Positions 48,228 to 61,400 of a stretch of DNA of 64,000 bases are shown piece by piece (position 1 is the first letter of the stretch; each line of letters begins with the position of its first letter). Source of the DNA: Tetraselmis striata (taxonomy: Eukaryota > Chlorophyta > Chlorodendrophyceae > Chlorodendrales > Chlorodendraceae); contig VCJN01001247.1 of the NCBI GenBank assembly GCA_006384855.1, forward strand, positions 30,426-94,425, in the 5' to 3' direction. A program made the translations under genes and the position numbers. The notes below the pieces were generated by a model. That model worked only from the letters and a program-made list of their open reading frames with translations, was not told where the DNA came from and ran no database searches.

Positions 48228-48679
48228 TTCTTAACCCCTTTGACGCGAAGGTAGGCGAGGAATTCGCGGCGGTGTTGGATTGGTTGCTGGCGCCGAAGGC
48301 CGCGAACGCCGCCTTCAGGACGTCCGACGAACTAGGGGGGGCTCCTGGCTAGCCGCTCCTTCAATTGCCGCTGCCGCTTCGCTGAGGGCCGCGTGCGCGA
48401 CTGCATCGTAAAAACCATAGCAATACAAGGAGCGCTATTGGTCCAGCGTGGTCCAGTGCCGTTTCTCGGTCAAGATGCGGCTGGTCTCGTTAGCCGCAAT
48501 GTCGTAGGAGTCCGGAGTCGTAGAGACACCGGGCGCCGGTTGAATCGCGAAGCCAGGCGCGATGAGGGGGGCCCAATCCTCTCACGTGAGGTAGTCGCCA
48601 TCGGTGGGGAGAGAGCGCTGACGATACCGGCGGGGGGGGGGGGGGGGGGGGGGGAGGGGGGGGGGGGGGGGGGGGGTCG

Positions 48680-49180
48680 TCATGCGGAAAGCGCTTCACG
48701 GCGGCGCCGGGCGCGCGCGTGTGGCTCCGAAAGCAGCGTTGGCGCGCTAGGCAGCTTGGGGTCATGGGCGAGCGAGTCGCGAGGCGAAGCCCCGGGAACT
48801 GCCCGCACCGAGGCCTTCAGCTCGGCGAAACGGGTAGGAGAGCCGGTAGACGAGCCGGCGCTCGCCTCATGCTCCTTGTCTTTGCCGTCGTCGTTGCCGG
48901 GTCTAATGAGCCGAGCGAATGCCGCGGGGGCGGCGTCGTGCTAATACGGGCGTGGATAAGTCAGCAAGTCGATAGACGCCTCCATATAGTAGCGGCGTGC
49001 GGTGTGGGATTGGAGTGCGAGAAGCGCTCCATCAAAAAGAGGCGAGCGCAGTGTCACCTCCGGAACCACCCAAGTAGGTTGGAAGTTAGGGACTGTGAGG
49101 TCGGGAGCTGTCGACGGTCAGCCGGCACAACTGACAGCCGCCGTCACTCTAGAAAGTTTGGGATTTCCTAGAAAGTTCGG
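48680..49180 (-). pseudogene. Gag-like fragment, minus strand
   Basis: A minus-strand frame reads DKEHEASAGSSTGSPTRFAE, then ELKASVRAVPGASPRDSLAH, and LPSAPTLLSEPHARARRRRE before a stop near 48680. The Ser/Pro/Ala-rich, charge-patterned composition is like the N-terminal Gag region at 17.6 kb. It abuts two poly(G) tracts (48632-48652 and 48655-48676). Assignment as Gag is tentative; no zinc knuckle or RT is attached. Confidence 0.3.
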
Positions 49181-49406
49181 TGCGTCGTGTTAATAAGTAG
49201 CACCGACTGCCGACAGAAAAGTTCTACGAATAGCGCCGCGACTTCAACGAAATGCCCGCGCCACTCGGTATGTCTGACTAACTGAGCGTTTTCAATTGCC
49301 GTGGATGTAGCTGTACGCAGCTTGCGAAGTACAACAGGAGACCGGCATTTGAAAATGCCGGTTTTCCGTGCCGTAGCCCGCCGCATATAATGCGGCGGCT
49401 GTCAGT

Positions 49407-50661
49407 ATGATTGCTCATTCTCTCGTCGTGCTAGCCGGCGCTCTGATTTACGTCTGTTCTACTGATCTGCCAACGAATCTGAGCACCATGTCCCTCTCCC
49501 ACCGCTTGCTGTTACTTGCAGCTTTCGTCTTACTTGCAACCCCTTGCTTCTATGCTGGGAACAATGATCACGAGGCTGGCCCTTCGGAGGGTCCGTCCCC
49601 GTTCGACAAGCGCGTTACTCAATTAGAGGACGCTATCAAGGAGGCTTCTCGCGACATCAAATCTGTTGAGGAGCTGCTTCTCTCTACTGAAGGAGAGAGA
49701 TCTCGTGAGCACTACCGCATGCTCATCGACAACTACACAGCGCGAAGAACTGCTCTGGAGGCGCAGCTCTATGCTTTCATTCTCAAAGGCGAGGAGGCCA
49801 ACAGAATCCCGGAGGGAGCCAAAGGCAAGGCCGCGGAGGCTCCTTCTGCTCCTTCTTCGCGTCGCTCGAAACGCGCTCGACGCAGGGCGCAGGACGACGA
49901 CTCTGACTCCGATGACGACGACTTCGGCAGCGACTCTAACCTGCTTCCTCGAGAGCTTTCCCAGCCGCCTGGAGGTTTCAAGGATAAGGTCACTGGTAAA
50001 ACTCACGTTATCCGTACCCAGCAGTTTCAGTTTATGGCGCTCGGTTTTTATATTACTTGGCAGCTATATGATACTATGATCCAAGTATACCCCGATATGA
50101 AGATTGAAGGACGTTCCCGCGAAGCGCTCAGTCCCAGTAGAGGAGATGAAGTCGTCCACTTCAGAGTGGACTGTACCTCGCTTTCTTAGGAATATGCTTC
50201 GTACCACATACGAAGAAGCCATGATTCTATGCCTTCGGCACAAGTTTTCCTCCGATACTGCCGACATGTATCGTGGAGACGATATCTGGGGCCCATATAT
50301 GACTCTGTCCCCCAAAGAAAGAGCTCGTAAAGCTATGAAGCTGACGAAGCCCTCGTATAGTAAGGCAGATCGGGCTTCCACCAACACTGGAGGAGGTGGT
50401 CGTGGCGGTGGTGGTGGCCGTGGTTACGGCGGTAAGCGTAGTGGCCGTGGTGGCGGCGGTGGTAATCGTTATGGAGGTCGTGGATATTACAATGGTTTCG
50501 ATCCCCTTGCTATGGCTTCAGTTATGGCCGGCAACTTATTAGCGCAACAAAATAACCATTCCGGATTTTTACCTTCTGGTGGTCGTGTTATCGGCCCTTG
50601 CCATGGTTGTGGCGCGTTTGGCCACTTGAAGCATCACTGCCCGAATGCCAAGAAAGGCTGA
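49407..50661 (+). CDS. Gag-like protein with CCHC zinc knuckle, DIRS-like element
   Basis: Frame 1 (49407-50189) continues as frame 2 (from ~50104 to 50661) after a one-base shift near 50100. The N terminus is markedly hydrophobic (MSLSHRLLLLAAFVLLATPC), followed by a charged coiled coil (RVTQLEDAIKEASRDIKSVE), a basic plus Asp/Ser-rich stretch, a helical region, and a Gly/Arg-rich segment. It ends with the zinc knuckle CHGCGAFGHLKHHC (C-x2-C-x4-H-x4-C) typical of retroelement Gag. It lies 645 bases upstream of the RT ORF on the same strand. The element is AT-richer than flanking DNA. The break may be a mutation or a programmed +1 shift. Confidence 0.65.
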
Positions 50662-51306
50662 TCTGATATACATCTCCGGATGTGTACACGGCTTCCTACA
50701 GCCTGTACTTGATTCTTCGCTGTGATATTGCACCAGTACATTGATCCTCTGGGATTTGAGACTGTCCATGCAGCTCTCTTTGTATTTTCATCTTTTGTTT
50801 ATTCCAGCTCGGGCTGATGGCTTCCTGAAGCTTGTGTAATATACCTTTGCTGTCCGTTCAGCATTTGGTTTGTAAGTAATGCCTCTGAGGCTGGCTGACT
50901 CTGATTCAGCTTTCATATTGCTTTTTCTTCGCTACTGTTTCTCTATGTCCTTTGGCTCTGATGCCTATTTGATTTGCACTCTTTTTTCATTTGTATCGTT
51001 GATATGATTCATTCCTTCAGCTTACCTATGCTTGAGCATTATTTTTATAATTATGTGTCTTGGAGCTTTGTATGCTCATTTCGTTGTCAGATTTCCTTTT
51101 GATATCTGTTAGTCTTTGGATTTCAAATTCGATTTTGAATTTCGGATTCTTCTCTCTCCCTAGTTTGCAAGAGAATATCAGCAGTTTTATTCTATCTGTC
51201 TGTTTTTTGCTGCTATGTTATAGGTACCTCTTCTGGTCCTCATCATATTAATCATCCTGATGATGAGTTTCACTGGGCTCTCAGGGAGCCTCTAGATAGA
51301 TGTGAG

Positions 51307-53167
51307 ATGGAGCAGGGCACACCCATGTTAAGAGTTGGTACTCTGAAGAGGCCACTCCCGTTCTGGCGTTCTATATGCCGCCCTCGCTCATGGGTCCTGC
51401 GATGGATCGAGGATGGCTTTTCTCTTCGTTGGAAGACTGCCCCCCCGGCACCAGCTGAGTTCCCCAACCTTAGAACGGCCCACCAGAATTCAGAGTTTGT
51501 GGATGAGTGTGTTGCTGAAATGGTGGCTGCTGGCCATGTTTATGAGACATCTGATAAACCTACTGTGGTTAGTCCTATAGGCGCTGTGCCTAAACCCCGC
51601 TCTGATAAGCTCCGGCTCATCATTGATATGCGTTATGTCAATGAGACTATTGATTGCCCTAAGTTCAAATTTGAGGGTCTCTTAGACCTCAAAGATATTA
51701 TGATGAAAGGTGATCACATGATCGCTTTCGACTTGAAATCTGGTTTCAGTCGCGTCGAGTTTCATTCCTCTGCAAAACCTTATGTCGCCTTCCAGTGGAA
51801 GGGCAAGTATTACATGTTCAATAGCTTACCTTTTGGATTGAAAGTGGCTCCTTATGCCTTTGCTAAGACCATGTCTGAGTTGGTCAGATACTGGCGCAGA
51901 GAGGGTATTCGTGTCCTACCCTACCTGGATGATTTTCTATTTTGTGCCCCCTCAGTTGCTATTGCATCAGTGCTCAGCAGAAGAAATATTTCTGACTTTG
52001 GTAAGTCAGATTTGTGTCTCAATATGGAGAAGAGCACCCCAGCTCCCGTTCAATTGCTCCGGCATTTGGGCTTTATGGTAGACTCTGCCACCGGTACTTT
52101 TTCTGAGCCAGAAGACCGATGGGATAGGTTACAGCTAGGCATCGCTGAATTGTTGTATGCCCGCAGAGGCAGAGTGTCTGTCCGCAAGTTGGCTAGTATT
52201 ATCGGCCAAGATATCTCCATGAGGCTGTCTTTGGGCTCTCTTGCTCAGCTTTATACCCGGCATCTGTATGCCGTTCAAAATTCAGTGTGTACCTGGTCCT
52301 CCTGGGTTTCTCTCACACGTGAAGCTAGAAATGAAGTGTCGTTCCGGGAAGGATTAGACAGAAGTTCATGTGTGGGCAGAATCTGGCCTCGTCAGCATGT
52401 GGTGGCGATTAATTTGGAAACTGATGCCAGTGATGTTGGTTGGGGTGGTCTTCTGATTAATGGCCTGTCAGATTCCCATCAACTTATCGCTCATGAGTTC
52501 TTCTCTCTGTGGGAGAGAGCCCAGTCCTCTACCTTCAGAGAGCTGGCAGGAGTTATCAGATGCATAATGTCTTTTATTACATTTTGTGTGGGCGCACCGG
52601 TAGTCATCCAGACTGATAACCAGAACCTCCTATGGATTGTGGGAAAAGGTAGCAGATATATCCCTATCAATGATCTGGCTAATGAATTACACCTTCTGTG
52701 TGTAAAGTATGATATCACTCTGGATTTACATTGGGTTCCCGAAGAAAGGAATGTCCGACGCTATTAGCAAATATGAGGACACTAGTGACTGGATGTTACA
52801 CAGTAATTATTGTCAGATGCTGGATGCCCGATGGGGTCCTAACAATGCTGACCTCTTTGCGAGCAGCAGAAATGTACACTGTAGTGTGTTCTTTTCTCAG
52901 TTTTGGTGCCCTGGCACTCATGGTGTCAACTCTATGCACCATGACTGGTCTCAGTTCAATTGCTGGATTAACCCCCCTTTCAGAATGGTGGGTGATGTGC
53001 TCAGGCACATGCATACTTGTGCTGCCACGGGCACTTTGATTATCCCCTTTTGGGACTCCTCCTCCTGGTGGCATATCCGTGCACCTGACGGTGCTCACTT
53101 CATTGACGTTGTCATGGACTGGCTGTGGCTCCCAAGGGAGGACCCTGGAGTTATTGTCAATCTATGA
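51307..53167 (+). CDS. Reverse transcriptase-RNase H polyprotein of a DIRS-like retroelement
   Basis: Frame 1 (51307-52767) begins MEQGTPMLRVGTLKRPLPFW and shows RT motifs KLRLIIDMRYVNETI, IAFDLKSGFSRVEF, LPFGLKVAPYAFAKTMSEL and the catalytic YLDDFLF. RNase H follows: ETDASDVGWGGLL, a Glu in FRELAGVI, QTDNQNLLW, and LHWVPEERN. A one-base shift near 52755 then continues as ADAISKYEDTSDW, WGPNNADLFASSRN, WCPGTHGVNS, WINPPF and GTLIIPFWDSSSWW, the C-terminal domain found after RNase H in DIRS-type polyproteins and sometimes annotated as a methyltransferase-like region. No tyrosine recombinase was found with this copy. Family assignment to DIRS-like is based on the RT motif spacing and this C-terminal domain. 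Confidence 0.85.
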
Positions 53168-53529
53168 TGGAGTTGCCCGCATCAATCAAGCCCCCCGCCC
53201 TCCCGCCCCCCTCCGAAGGATTCCTGTGGACCACGCACTCGACAAATGGGCATGGCGCCTGGCGCAAACGCAGCAGCAAATCCCTTATTGGACAACATCC
53301 GCCATTGGGGCGGTTGGGCTGACTCGCAATTCTGCGGTAATCAACGACTACATCGTTCCCACCCGCACCGCCGCGCTTCTATTCGGCTGGCTCACCCCCC
53401 CTGTGGTCCTTCGCAGCCTTCTCAACAGCGCCACCGCTCCGTCGGCCGCCGCCCCGCCCCCTACTCCACAGTCCCGAAGACTGAGGTGGCTATTCAGCCT
53501 ATTCTCCCTTGCCCACCTCCCTTTGAAGT
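53168..53529 (+). pseudogene. Transposon coding segment homologous to the 726-bp array unit
   Basis: A GC-rich frame reads ALDKWAWRLAQTQQQIPYWT, LTRNSAVINDYIVPTRTAAL and LLFGWLTPPVVLRSLLNSA. The minus strand of each array unit at 12.4-15.4 kb encodes the cognate TRNSSVIKDYI...TRAATLLFDWL...AVVL, so this is the same transposon family in single-copy form. It is followed by repeat R copy 3, as the array is at its far end. The sharp change from AT-richer RT sequence to GC-rich sequence at ~53168 marks an element boundary. Confidence 0.55.
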
Positions 53530-53748
53530 GTTTAGAGCTGTGTTCTTGGGGTTTCCTTTTTCCTCCCTGCATCTTAGGGTATGCGGGTGTCGACACCGGC
53601 TGCCCTCGATTTTTGCACTACCGGCCAGTAATCAACCTCTGGCAGTCATGGTGCTTCTATCAACACTGAGACGCCGATGAATGGCACTTTGCGTGCCGCC
53701 CGCGGCAAAAACATCGGTCACCACCGTACCCATCAAATCTTTATGAAC
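53530..53748 (-). repeat. Dispersed repeat R, copy 3
   Basis: Reverse complement of the blocks in copies 1 and 2: TTTAGAGCTGTGTTCTTGGG, CGGTGT/CGACACC region, AGTCATGGTGCTT, GGCACTTTGCGTGCC and CATCGGTCACC. More diverged than copies 1 and 2 are from each other. Confidence 0.6.
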
Positions 53749-55451
53749 CATCAGCGTCCGCTATACTGGACCACTCTTTGTTTAGCGCTGGCCTCCTGCC
53801 CGCACAACCCGCCCTCCCTCCCTCTTTGTGTCTCTTTGATGCCGCAAGTAACCCGCCCTTTTCGTGTAACTAGGCATGCGCACTTTTCGGCTTACGTCCA
53901 GTAGCTAACCCCCCTTTGATGAAATAGGGTTAAGCCCTAAACCCACAAAGGTCGCGCATCAATGTACAGGTACAGGTACAGGTAATATCTTTCTTTGCGC
54001 GGGATGATGCGCAGCGCCGGCCGCCGGCACCCTACGGGCACTCGCTGCGCTACTGTTGCTTCCCGTTGGGCGTTTGGCGCGCGAGATCGTTGAGCATCGC
54101 CTCAAAGCCGCTTCGCTCGCAGCCGCACCGCCCCAACCCCAAAACCTATCGTCCCAGGCTCGCTGGCGCCGCGGAATAGCTATTTCACGTAAGGTAAGTT
54201 GCCCTACCACGGCAATCCCTGGCAGCGAGGTTGGATTTGAAGGCCATTTCTTACCGCATCTGCCTACTCGGCCCCCGCTCGCCAGTAGGCACTCTATCTT
54301 CTCACGAGTGCAGCCGATACAAACTGTGTATCATTTTTATTTATTTATTGCGTTGGTTCCATCCATGCCGGCCGCCCACCAAGTGGATACTCTTGCGTTC
54401 CGCAGCGCACCTCCCAGCCTTGCAAGTGTGGCTGCTCCCCGGAGCCTTGCGAGATCTTGTATAAGGTTTGCGTTAGCGACCGCATGCAGCAGGCGTCTCG
54501 CGGGGCAACCTGTAAGGGATCCCACTGGAATGCTGCGCGGCCGGTATCAGCAGACGATGCGCGAGGGACCTCGTATCCACCACTCCTGTGCAGTAGTTAC
54601 GGCAGTATTTCGTTCCAGCAAGCCCCTGTTCGGGCCACTGCTCACGTTGCGGTTGCATGATGCAGCGGCCGCTACCGGCCCCAAATCGCTCCACCACTCG
54701 CCGGGTCACGCCCTTGTAATGCCTTTGCGGATGCACACCGCTGGATATCATGGTGCGCGGGGCGCTTGTGTCGACCCCGTTTCCGGCGAGCGCGGCGCTC
54801 GCAAGCGCGGGATCTCCTTTGTTCGGACTACGGGCGGACGAATAATCCGACCCAAGCGTAATGTACTGCAACATTCTGTGGCCGCTGGATGATGCTGATT
54901 CTCCGGCCGTTGCGACATCGGCCGTTGTCTTTGTCCGGCTTGCCCTTCTCACAAGCTGCTCGCCAACTTCACCCAGAAGACCCGGAGTGCTCGGTGGTGA
55001 TGGATTCCTACTGCGCCGCCCACTGTCGCTTCATTGCTGCTTCGCCGCTGTTTGAGTCACCTGTCCTCCTTCCGTTTGGCCGGTCGGGGCGGCGGACGGT
55101 AAAAAGCAACGACAATAATTTTAAGCAAGAAAATTAGCGAATCGTTATTTATGCCGCCACGAGTTATTTATCCGCCGCGGGCAGCATCGCCGACGGCCCA
55201 CGAACGGGAACGTGATGGGGGAAGCGTTTCGTTATTAGCCCATAGCGGGCGCCGCTATAAGCCCGGCGACGAATCAGAGTATCTTGCCATCCCTTCGGCT
55301 GCTCGACGGCTGGGCGTTGTTAACACCTGCGCTGCTCTTGTGTATGTGCAGGCTGCCACTGCTGCCTGCTGAGCGCCACCCCGTAGCCTTGCCCGGGGTG
55401 GGCAGCCTAGATTTGCGGTGCTGGACGCTTGAAATCGTTCACCCTGGCAGC
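53749..55451. other. Interval upstream of the Sfi1-like gene, no gene supported
   Basis: A plus-strand frame of 278 codons (54056-54892) and overlapping minus-strand frames are Ser/Arg/Ala-rich without recognisable motifs and I do not trust them. Short CAGGTA hexamer repeats occur at 53964-53985. The last few hundred bases should contain the promoter and 5' UTR of the gene starting at 55452. Confidence 0.4.
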
Positions 55452-58400
55452 ATGGCGCACTTCTCCAAGGACGTGGCGGACGTGCTGTCGAAGTACTCCG
55501 CCAGCCAGGTTTCGCCAGGCAGCCCCGAGACCAAGCCGTCGCGCTCCGGCCCCTCCATCGCCTGGTCCGACAGCGATGGCTCTGAGGGCGAGGTCCGCTC
55601 CATCCCCGTCCGCGCAGCCGCCTCGCGCGAGGGCGCGAGGGCAGCCTCCACTGGCTCTGCCGCAGCTGCGAACGGCGGCCGCGAGCCCAGCCTGAATCGC
55701 GAGGACATCTCCATGTCCACCGCGCACACGGAGCAGTCATTTGCGCGCATGCCAGAGCCGCGCGCGCCCCCGGCTCCGCAGGCCGTCAGCCCGCCCGTCT
55801 TCCAGCCCGGCCCCCACGGCACGGTGAACGAAACGTCGCGCGAGGCCCGGAGCGAGACCCACAACACGCGCCGCCGGCAATCGGAGATCACGTCCTCCAC
55901 CCGCACCCGCGAAGAGATGCGCTACGAGTACACTGTGCCCTCGCTGCCGCTGGATCGCGTGCAGGCGCACCAGGTGGAGCTCAGTCCGGAGTTTGCCTTC
56001 TCGCGTGAGAGCGAGGTGAACCCCCTCCCCCTCTCTCCTGCCTTCCACATTTCATTGTGTGCTTATGCAGATGCAGCATATATTACGTATATGATACATC
56101 AACCTATTGTTAGTGATGATACCCATGCATCATGTTCTGCTGTCTCCCTGACTGCTGCCGAATTAGAGAGCCACGTCAACTGACCCCCTCTCCCCTGGCC
56201 CCGTCCTCCGCAGCACTCCCAGAGCCACCAGTACAGCACCTCCAACCACCGCTCGCGCTCGCAGCAGGAGGAGGAGGCGTTTCGCCGGCACCAGGCGGCG
56301 CAGCAGCGGCGCTCCGCGCCGTCCGCGCCGCCCCCCGCAGCGCAGCAGAACTCCTCAAGCCAGCACTACAGCTCTTCCTCCGGCCACCACTCGCGCGCCC
56401 AGGGACCGCCGCCACCACGTGCGCCGTCCCCCCCGCCGCCACAGCAGCCGGCTCACAGCCCGCGCGCCTACCCGACTCAGCAGAGCAGCTACAACTCGGC
56501 CTCCGAGGTGTGGCGCGCCGGCCGCTCGCCGCCTCGCGACGGCCCTGAGGCTGCCCGCCGCCGCGCTGCGTCCACCTCGCCGATCCGTGGTGGCGGCGGT
56601 GGCTATGGCTATGAGAGCCCGCCAGGCCCCCCGATGGAGCATGCACAGGATGCGTCAATGGGGCAGTATGTGCAGCCTCGCGCCGGGCCCTTCCGTGCCG
56701 ACAACTCCAAGCGCCCGGGCCTGGATACCGGCGATGTGGTTTGCTTCCTCAACTCGGAGGGGCAGCCGTACGCGGTGCGCGAGGTGCCGCATGAGAGCCA
56801 CCCTGGGCAGAAGTACCTCGTGCTGGAGCCCTCGGAGTCCGCGAGCGCCAAGGACCGCGCGTGCCACCTTGAGGTGCTTCGCCAGGGGAAATGGATTGGC
56901 TTCCGCTCTCTGTCTGGCGGCAACCGCTTCCTGCAGGCGCGTCGCCGCAGCGTGCAGCGCCTCTGCTTCTTCAACACCAACTTTGGGACTTGGGAGCAGT
57001 GGGAGTTTGCGCACGGCGAGCCCCGCATCCCCTGGGACCGCATGACAATGTACCTCAAGTCGCGGCGGCTGCCGCAGTATGTGCTTAGTGTGGAGGTGGT
57101 GCGTGTCGGCGCGTACGAGGGCGGCTCGCCCTTCCTTACGCCGCGCTCCCTGCGCATCCCGGGGCAGGACGATCAGGGCACCGTGATGAGCTCCATGAGC
57201 GGCCTACTGATCCACGAGTGGTTCCAGTTTGTGAACAAAGAGAAGGGCGCACGCCTGGAGACAGACAAGGCCGTCGCGGCGCTGCTGCAGGAGGCGGCGG
57301 ACATGAAGTCAAGCCTGCTGGCGCAGATCGAGCACCTCCGCAGCGAGGCCAAACACGAGATCCACAAGCTCGCCGGCCAGGAGCTCAACAAGGAGCGCAT
57401 CATCGCCGACCGCGAGCGCCGCCTGAGCGCCAACATGCTCTGGGGCGTCAACATGCTGCACAGCAAGAATATGGCCATCATCCTGCGCCAGGCGCTGGGC
57501 TGGTGGAGCAAGATGACGCGCTACCGCGTGCGCACCTCCAACCTGGTTGAGAAGTGCCTGCTGAGGTGCCGCTCCATCCATCTCAACGCGGCCTTCAACA
57601 CCTGGGTCGACTTTGTCTGGCAGCTGAGGGACCTGCAGCGGCGCATGAAGAAGGTGCTCGCGCGTATCTCCAACCTGAAGGTGTCTGCTGCCTGGAACAG
57701 CTGGCAGCAGTTTGTGTCGATGAGCATCATGGCCCGCCAGACCATGTGCCAGATGCACCTGCGTTACCTTGCAACGCTGCAGTACAAGGCCATGGAGCGC
57801 TGGGCGCTGTACGTGCAGGACATCATCGCCAACAAGGCCAAGATACGCATGGCGCTCAACCACATGCGCATGCTGCTCACGGGCTACGCCATGCGAGGCT
57901 GGCGCGCAGCCACTCGCGACGCCGTGGAGACTAAGCACCGGATGCGGAAGCTCATGAGGCGCTTCATGTTCATGCGCCTGCATGCGGCCATGAACGGCTG
58001 GTATGACCAGATGATCGACTGCCGCCGCCTGCGCGCCAAGGCACGCGCGGTGGCGCTCAAGGTCGCCAACCGCACCGCCTGGGCCGCGTTCAACACCTGG
58101 AGTGAGAACGTGTACGAGATCCGCCGGCATCGCGACCTGATGGCCAAGGTGCTGCACCGCCTGGCCAATCGCATTCTCAGCCGCTGCTGGGTTAGCTGGG
58201 TGCTAGCCGTCGATGCCAAGCGCGACCTGGACGCCCGCCTGCGCGGCATCGCGAACCGCATCGCGCAGTCTGGGCTCGCCGCCGCCTTCAACTCGTGGAC
58301 GTACAATGCGGGTGGCCTTGCGTTTTCGCGCCGCCGCGCAGCCCACATCGTCAGGATGATGACCAACCGCAAGCTGTCGATTGCCTTCAACACCTGGGCG

Positions 58401-61400
58401 GAGATGCTCCTGGACCGCCGCCGGCACGAATTTGTGCTGCAGCGCTGCGTGCAACGCATGCGCCAGCGCGGCTTATCCACTGCCTTCACCACCTGGTGGG
58501 AGGATGTCCAGGAGGTGAGGCCCCCAGCATTTCCTGGTGCCATGACGGGGCAAGAGACACCTTTCTTCCCGCGCAAGTGCAAGCCAGCCCCCATTCTCTC
58601 TGACTCTATCACGTACGCCTTCCCCCGCAGAGGCTTGCCGACGGACGTGTCATGAATAAAATTGTCAGGCGTTGGGCACAGGGCCTACTGAGCCGCGCCT
58701 GGGTGTCCTGGGTGGCAGCCGTGGACGAGCTCAAGCGCCACCGCCATCTAGTGAAGACCTCCCTGGCCCGAATTCGCAACAGTGCGCGCCCCCCCCCCCC
58801 CCCCCCCTCCCCTATCCCCCAAAATAAAAAGAACTAAACAATTCCGTCCTGTCCTTCACACCCACTCTGACGGCCGCCGCGCTGCATCCCAGGCGCCCTG
58901 GCGCGTGCGCTGCTCACCTGGGAGGACTCCGTGCTAGAGACCAGGCGCTACCGCAACATCATGACGCAGGTGGCGATGCGTATGACGAATCGCCGCATGG
59001 CAATGGCCTATTTCTCGTGGGTAGAATTTTCCGAGGTCCGCGGGGGCCTGCGACCCCGGCTGTCTCCCTGCCTGCCTATGCGCTGCAAAACTGCCTAAAT
59101 GTATGCAGCTTGTTAGCTTCAGCCTGGCCCTGACAACGTACGCCGTGTTGTGCTGTGGTAGGAGCGCGCAGAGAAGGTGCGCCTTGCCAGCAAATTCCTG
59201 CAGCGGCTGCAGAATCAGCTGCTGTTTGGCGCGTTTGTGCAGTGGCTCGATGTCGTCACACACAGCAAGGTGTGCCAGCACAAGATTTCCATCAGCCTGC
59301 GCCGCATGGCGGACTCGCGCAAGTGGGCCGCCTTGAACCGCTGGGTGGAGGCTGTGGCGGAGGCCAAGCGCCATCGCCACCTGGTGTCGACCTGCGTGAC
59401 TCGCATCCAGAAGCGCGCCGTCGCCACCGCCTTCACCGGCTGGAGCTTCAACGTGGACGAGGCGCGTCGGCATCGTGTGATTGTGGAGCGCTGCCTCCGA
59501 CGCGCCGCCAATGTGGCGCTGCACAAGGCCTTCAGTGGCTTTTGGGAGGCGGTGCAGGCGCGCAAGGAGCTGGAGACCGAGCTGCGCCGTGTGGCGCGCC
59601 GCTGGGCCAACTCTGCCGCAGCGCGCGCCTTGTCCACCTGGAAGTCCAACGTGTTTGACGCGCACTACAAAAAGGTCTCGCTCACCTCCATCATCAAGAA
59701 GATGGCGCAGCGCGTGACCCACATCTACTGGAACACCTGGTGCTTCCGCGTGGCGGAGACCAAGCGCAAGCGCGCGCTGGTGACGATGTGCGTGCGGCGC
59801 ATGAAGGCGCGCATGCTGGCGGCCGCCTTTCACGGCTGGTTGTCGGCCGCCGCGGAGGCACGCCGCCTGGAGCTGCTCAGCCGCCGTGTGTTCAAGAAGT
59901 GGCAGAATGGGCAGCTGGCTGCCGCGTGGGCTGGCTGGCTGGACGGCGTCGCGGCCACCAAGCACGCACGCCAGCTGGTCAACATCAGCTTGCGCCGCAT
60001 CATCAACCGCCTGCTCGCCACTGCGTACCTCTCGTGGCTGGACAGCGTGCAGGCCGCCCGCCGCCGCCGTGGCATCCTGGCGCGCGCCGCCGCCAAGTGG
60101 GCCAATCGCGCGCTGTCGGGCGCCTTTGACTCCTGGCTCGCGCAGGCGCGCTCGGCGCAGCGCAGCCGGCGCCTGGTCGAGCAGGCAGTGCGCCGTATCA
60201 CGCACGCTGAGATGTTCTCCGCCTTTAACAGCTGGGCCACCCACATTGCAGAGCTGGCGGTGCAGAAGCACAAGGTACACGCCCTCAAAGCCCGCCCCGC
60301 TACTGAACTCCTGGATGCCCACCCGGTGCATGCTCGCCCCGTGTGCCTCTTCTCTGACTGAGCGCCCCGGGTGCTCTCCTGGGTGGCGCCTGCAGGTTCG
60401 CGTGTGCCTGGCGCGCATGATGCACCGCCTGACAGCGCAGGCCTGGGACACCTGGGCAGCCGCGCTGGCGTCGCGCAAGCGCGGGGAGGCGCTGGTGAAG
60501 CGTGCGTTGGCCCGCTGGGCGCGCACCACGCTCGCGTCGGCCTTCGACGCGCTGGCAGACGCCGTTGCGCGCCGCCGCGAGGTGGAGGCGCGCTTGGGCC
60601 GCGTGCTGGCGCGTATGCGGCACGCACTCGCGGCCGCCGCATTTGCCGGCTGGGCGGAGGCGGCTGCCCTGCTGGCAGCCGAGCGTGCGTTCGCCAACAA
60701 GGTCCGCCCCGAATGCCCTTGAACCATACACACGCGCGGCAGCAGCGGCTTGAGACCACCAAACAATCTGGCGTTTTAAACCCCTAATGCCAACCTAACA
60801 GATTTACCTAAGCAAACATATTATCAGCCTCTTACAACTGACCCTTTTTTCCTTCAGCAGCTTGAGGTGTCGAGTGTCGTGTGTAGTCGCCATCGCCCTT
60901 GTGACGCACTGGCACAAGGGATTACCCCAAAGGCTGATGCCTCGATCGAATGGAGCCGAGCCGTGCTGGTGTCTGCAGTGTCTGACCTGAGCTGTGCCGC
61001 CCTCCTTCCTCTCGTGGCGCAGGTGATCCGCCGCATGATGCACGTGCGAACTGCTCAGGCGTTTGGCGGCTGGGTGGTCGCAGCGGAGGAGCGCCGCCGC
61101 CAGCGCGCCGTCCTGCGCCGCGCGCTGGGCCGCCTGGCGCACCGCCTGCTTGCCATGGCCTTCATGACCTGGCAGGCAACCGCATCAGAGGCGGCGCACC
61201 TCCGCCGCGTGGGCACCGTCATGCTGGCGCGCTGGCGGGCTCGCGAGGCCGCCAAGTCGATGGCCCGCTGGGAGGATTACGTCGCGGAGGTCAAGCGCCG
61301 CCGGCACCTGGTGTCCGTCGCGCTGCGCCGCCTGGCGCACCGCGAGCTCGCGTGCGCCTGGCTGGCGTGGCTGGACTTTGTGGCGGAGGCCAAGTTCTAC

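Noticed and set aside
58934-60766. 610-codon open frame on the minus strand
   Set aside because: Antisense shadow of the Sfi1-like repeats; its composition mirrors the GC-rich sense codons and it runs through two introns.
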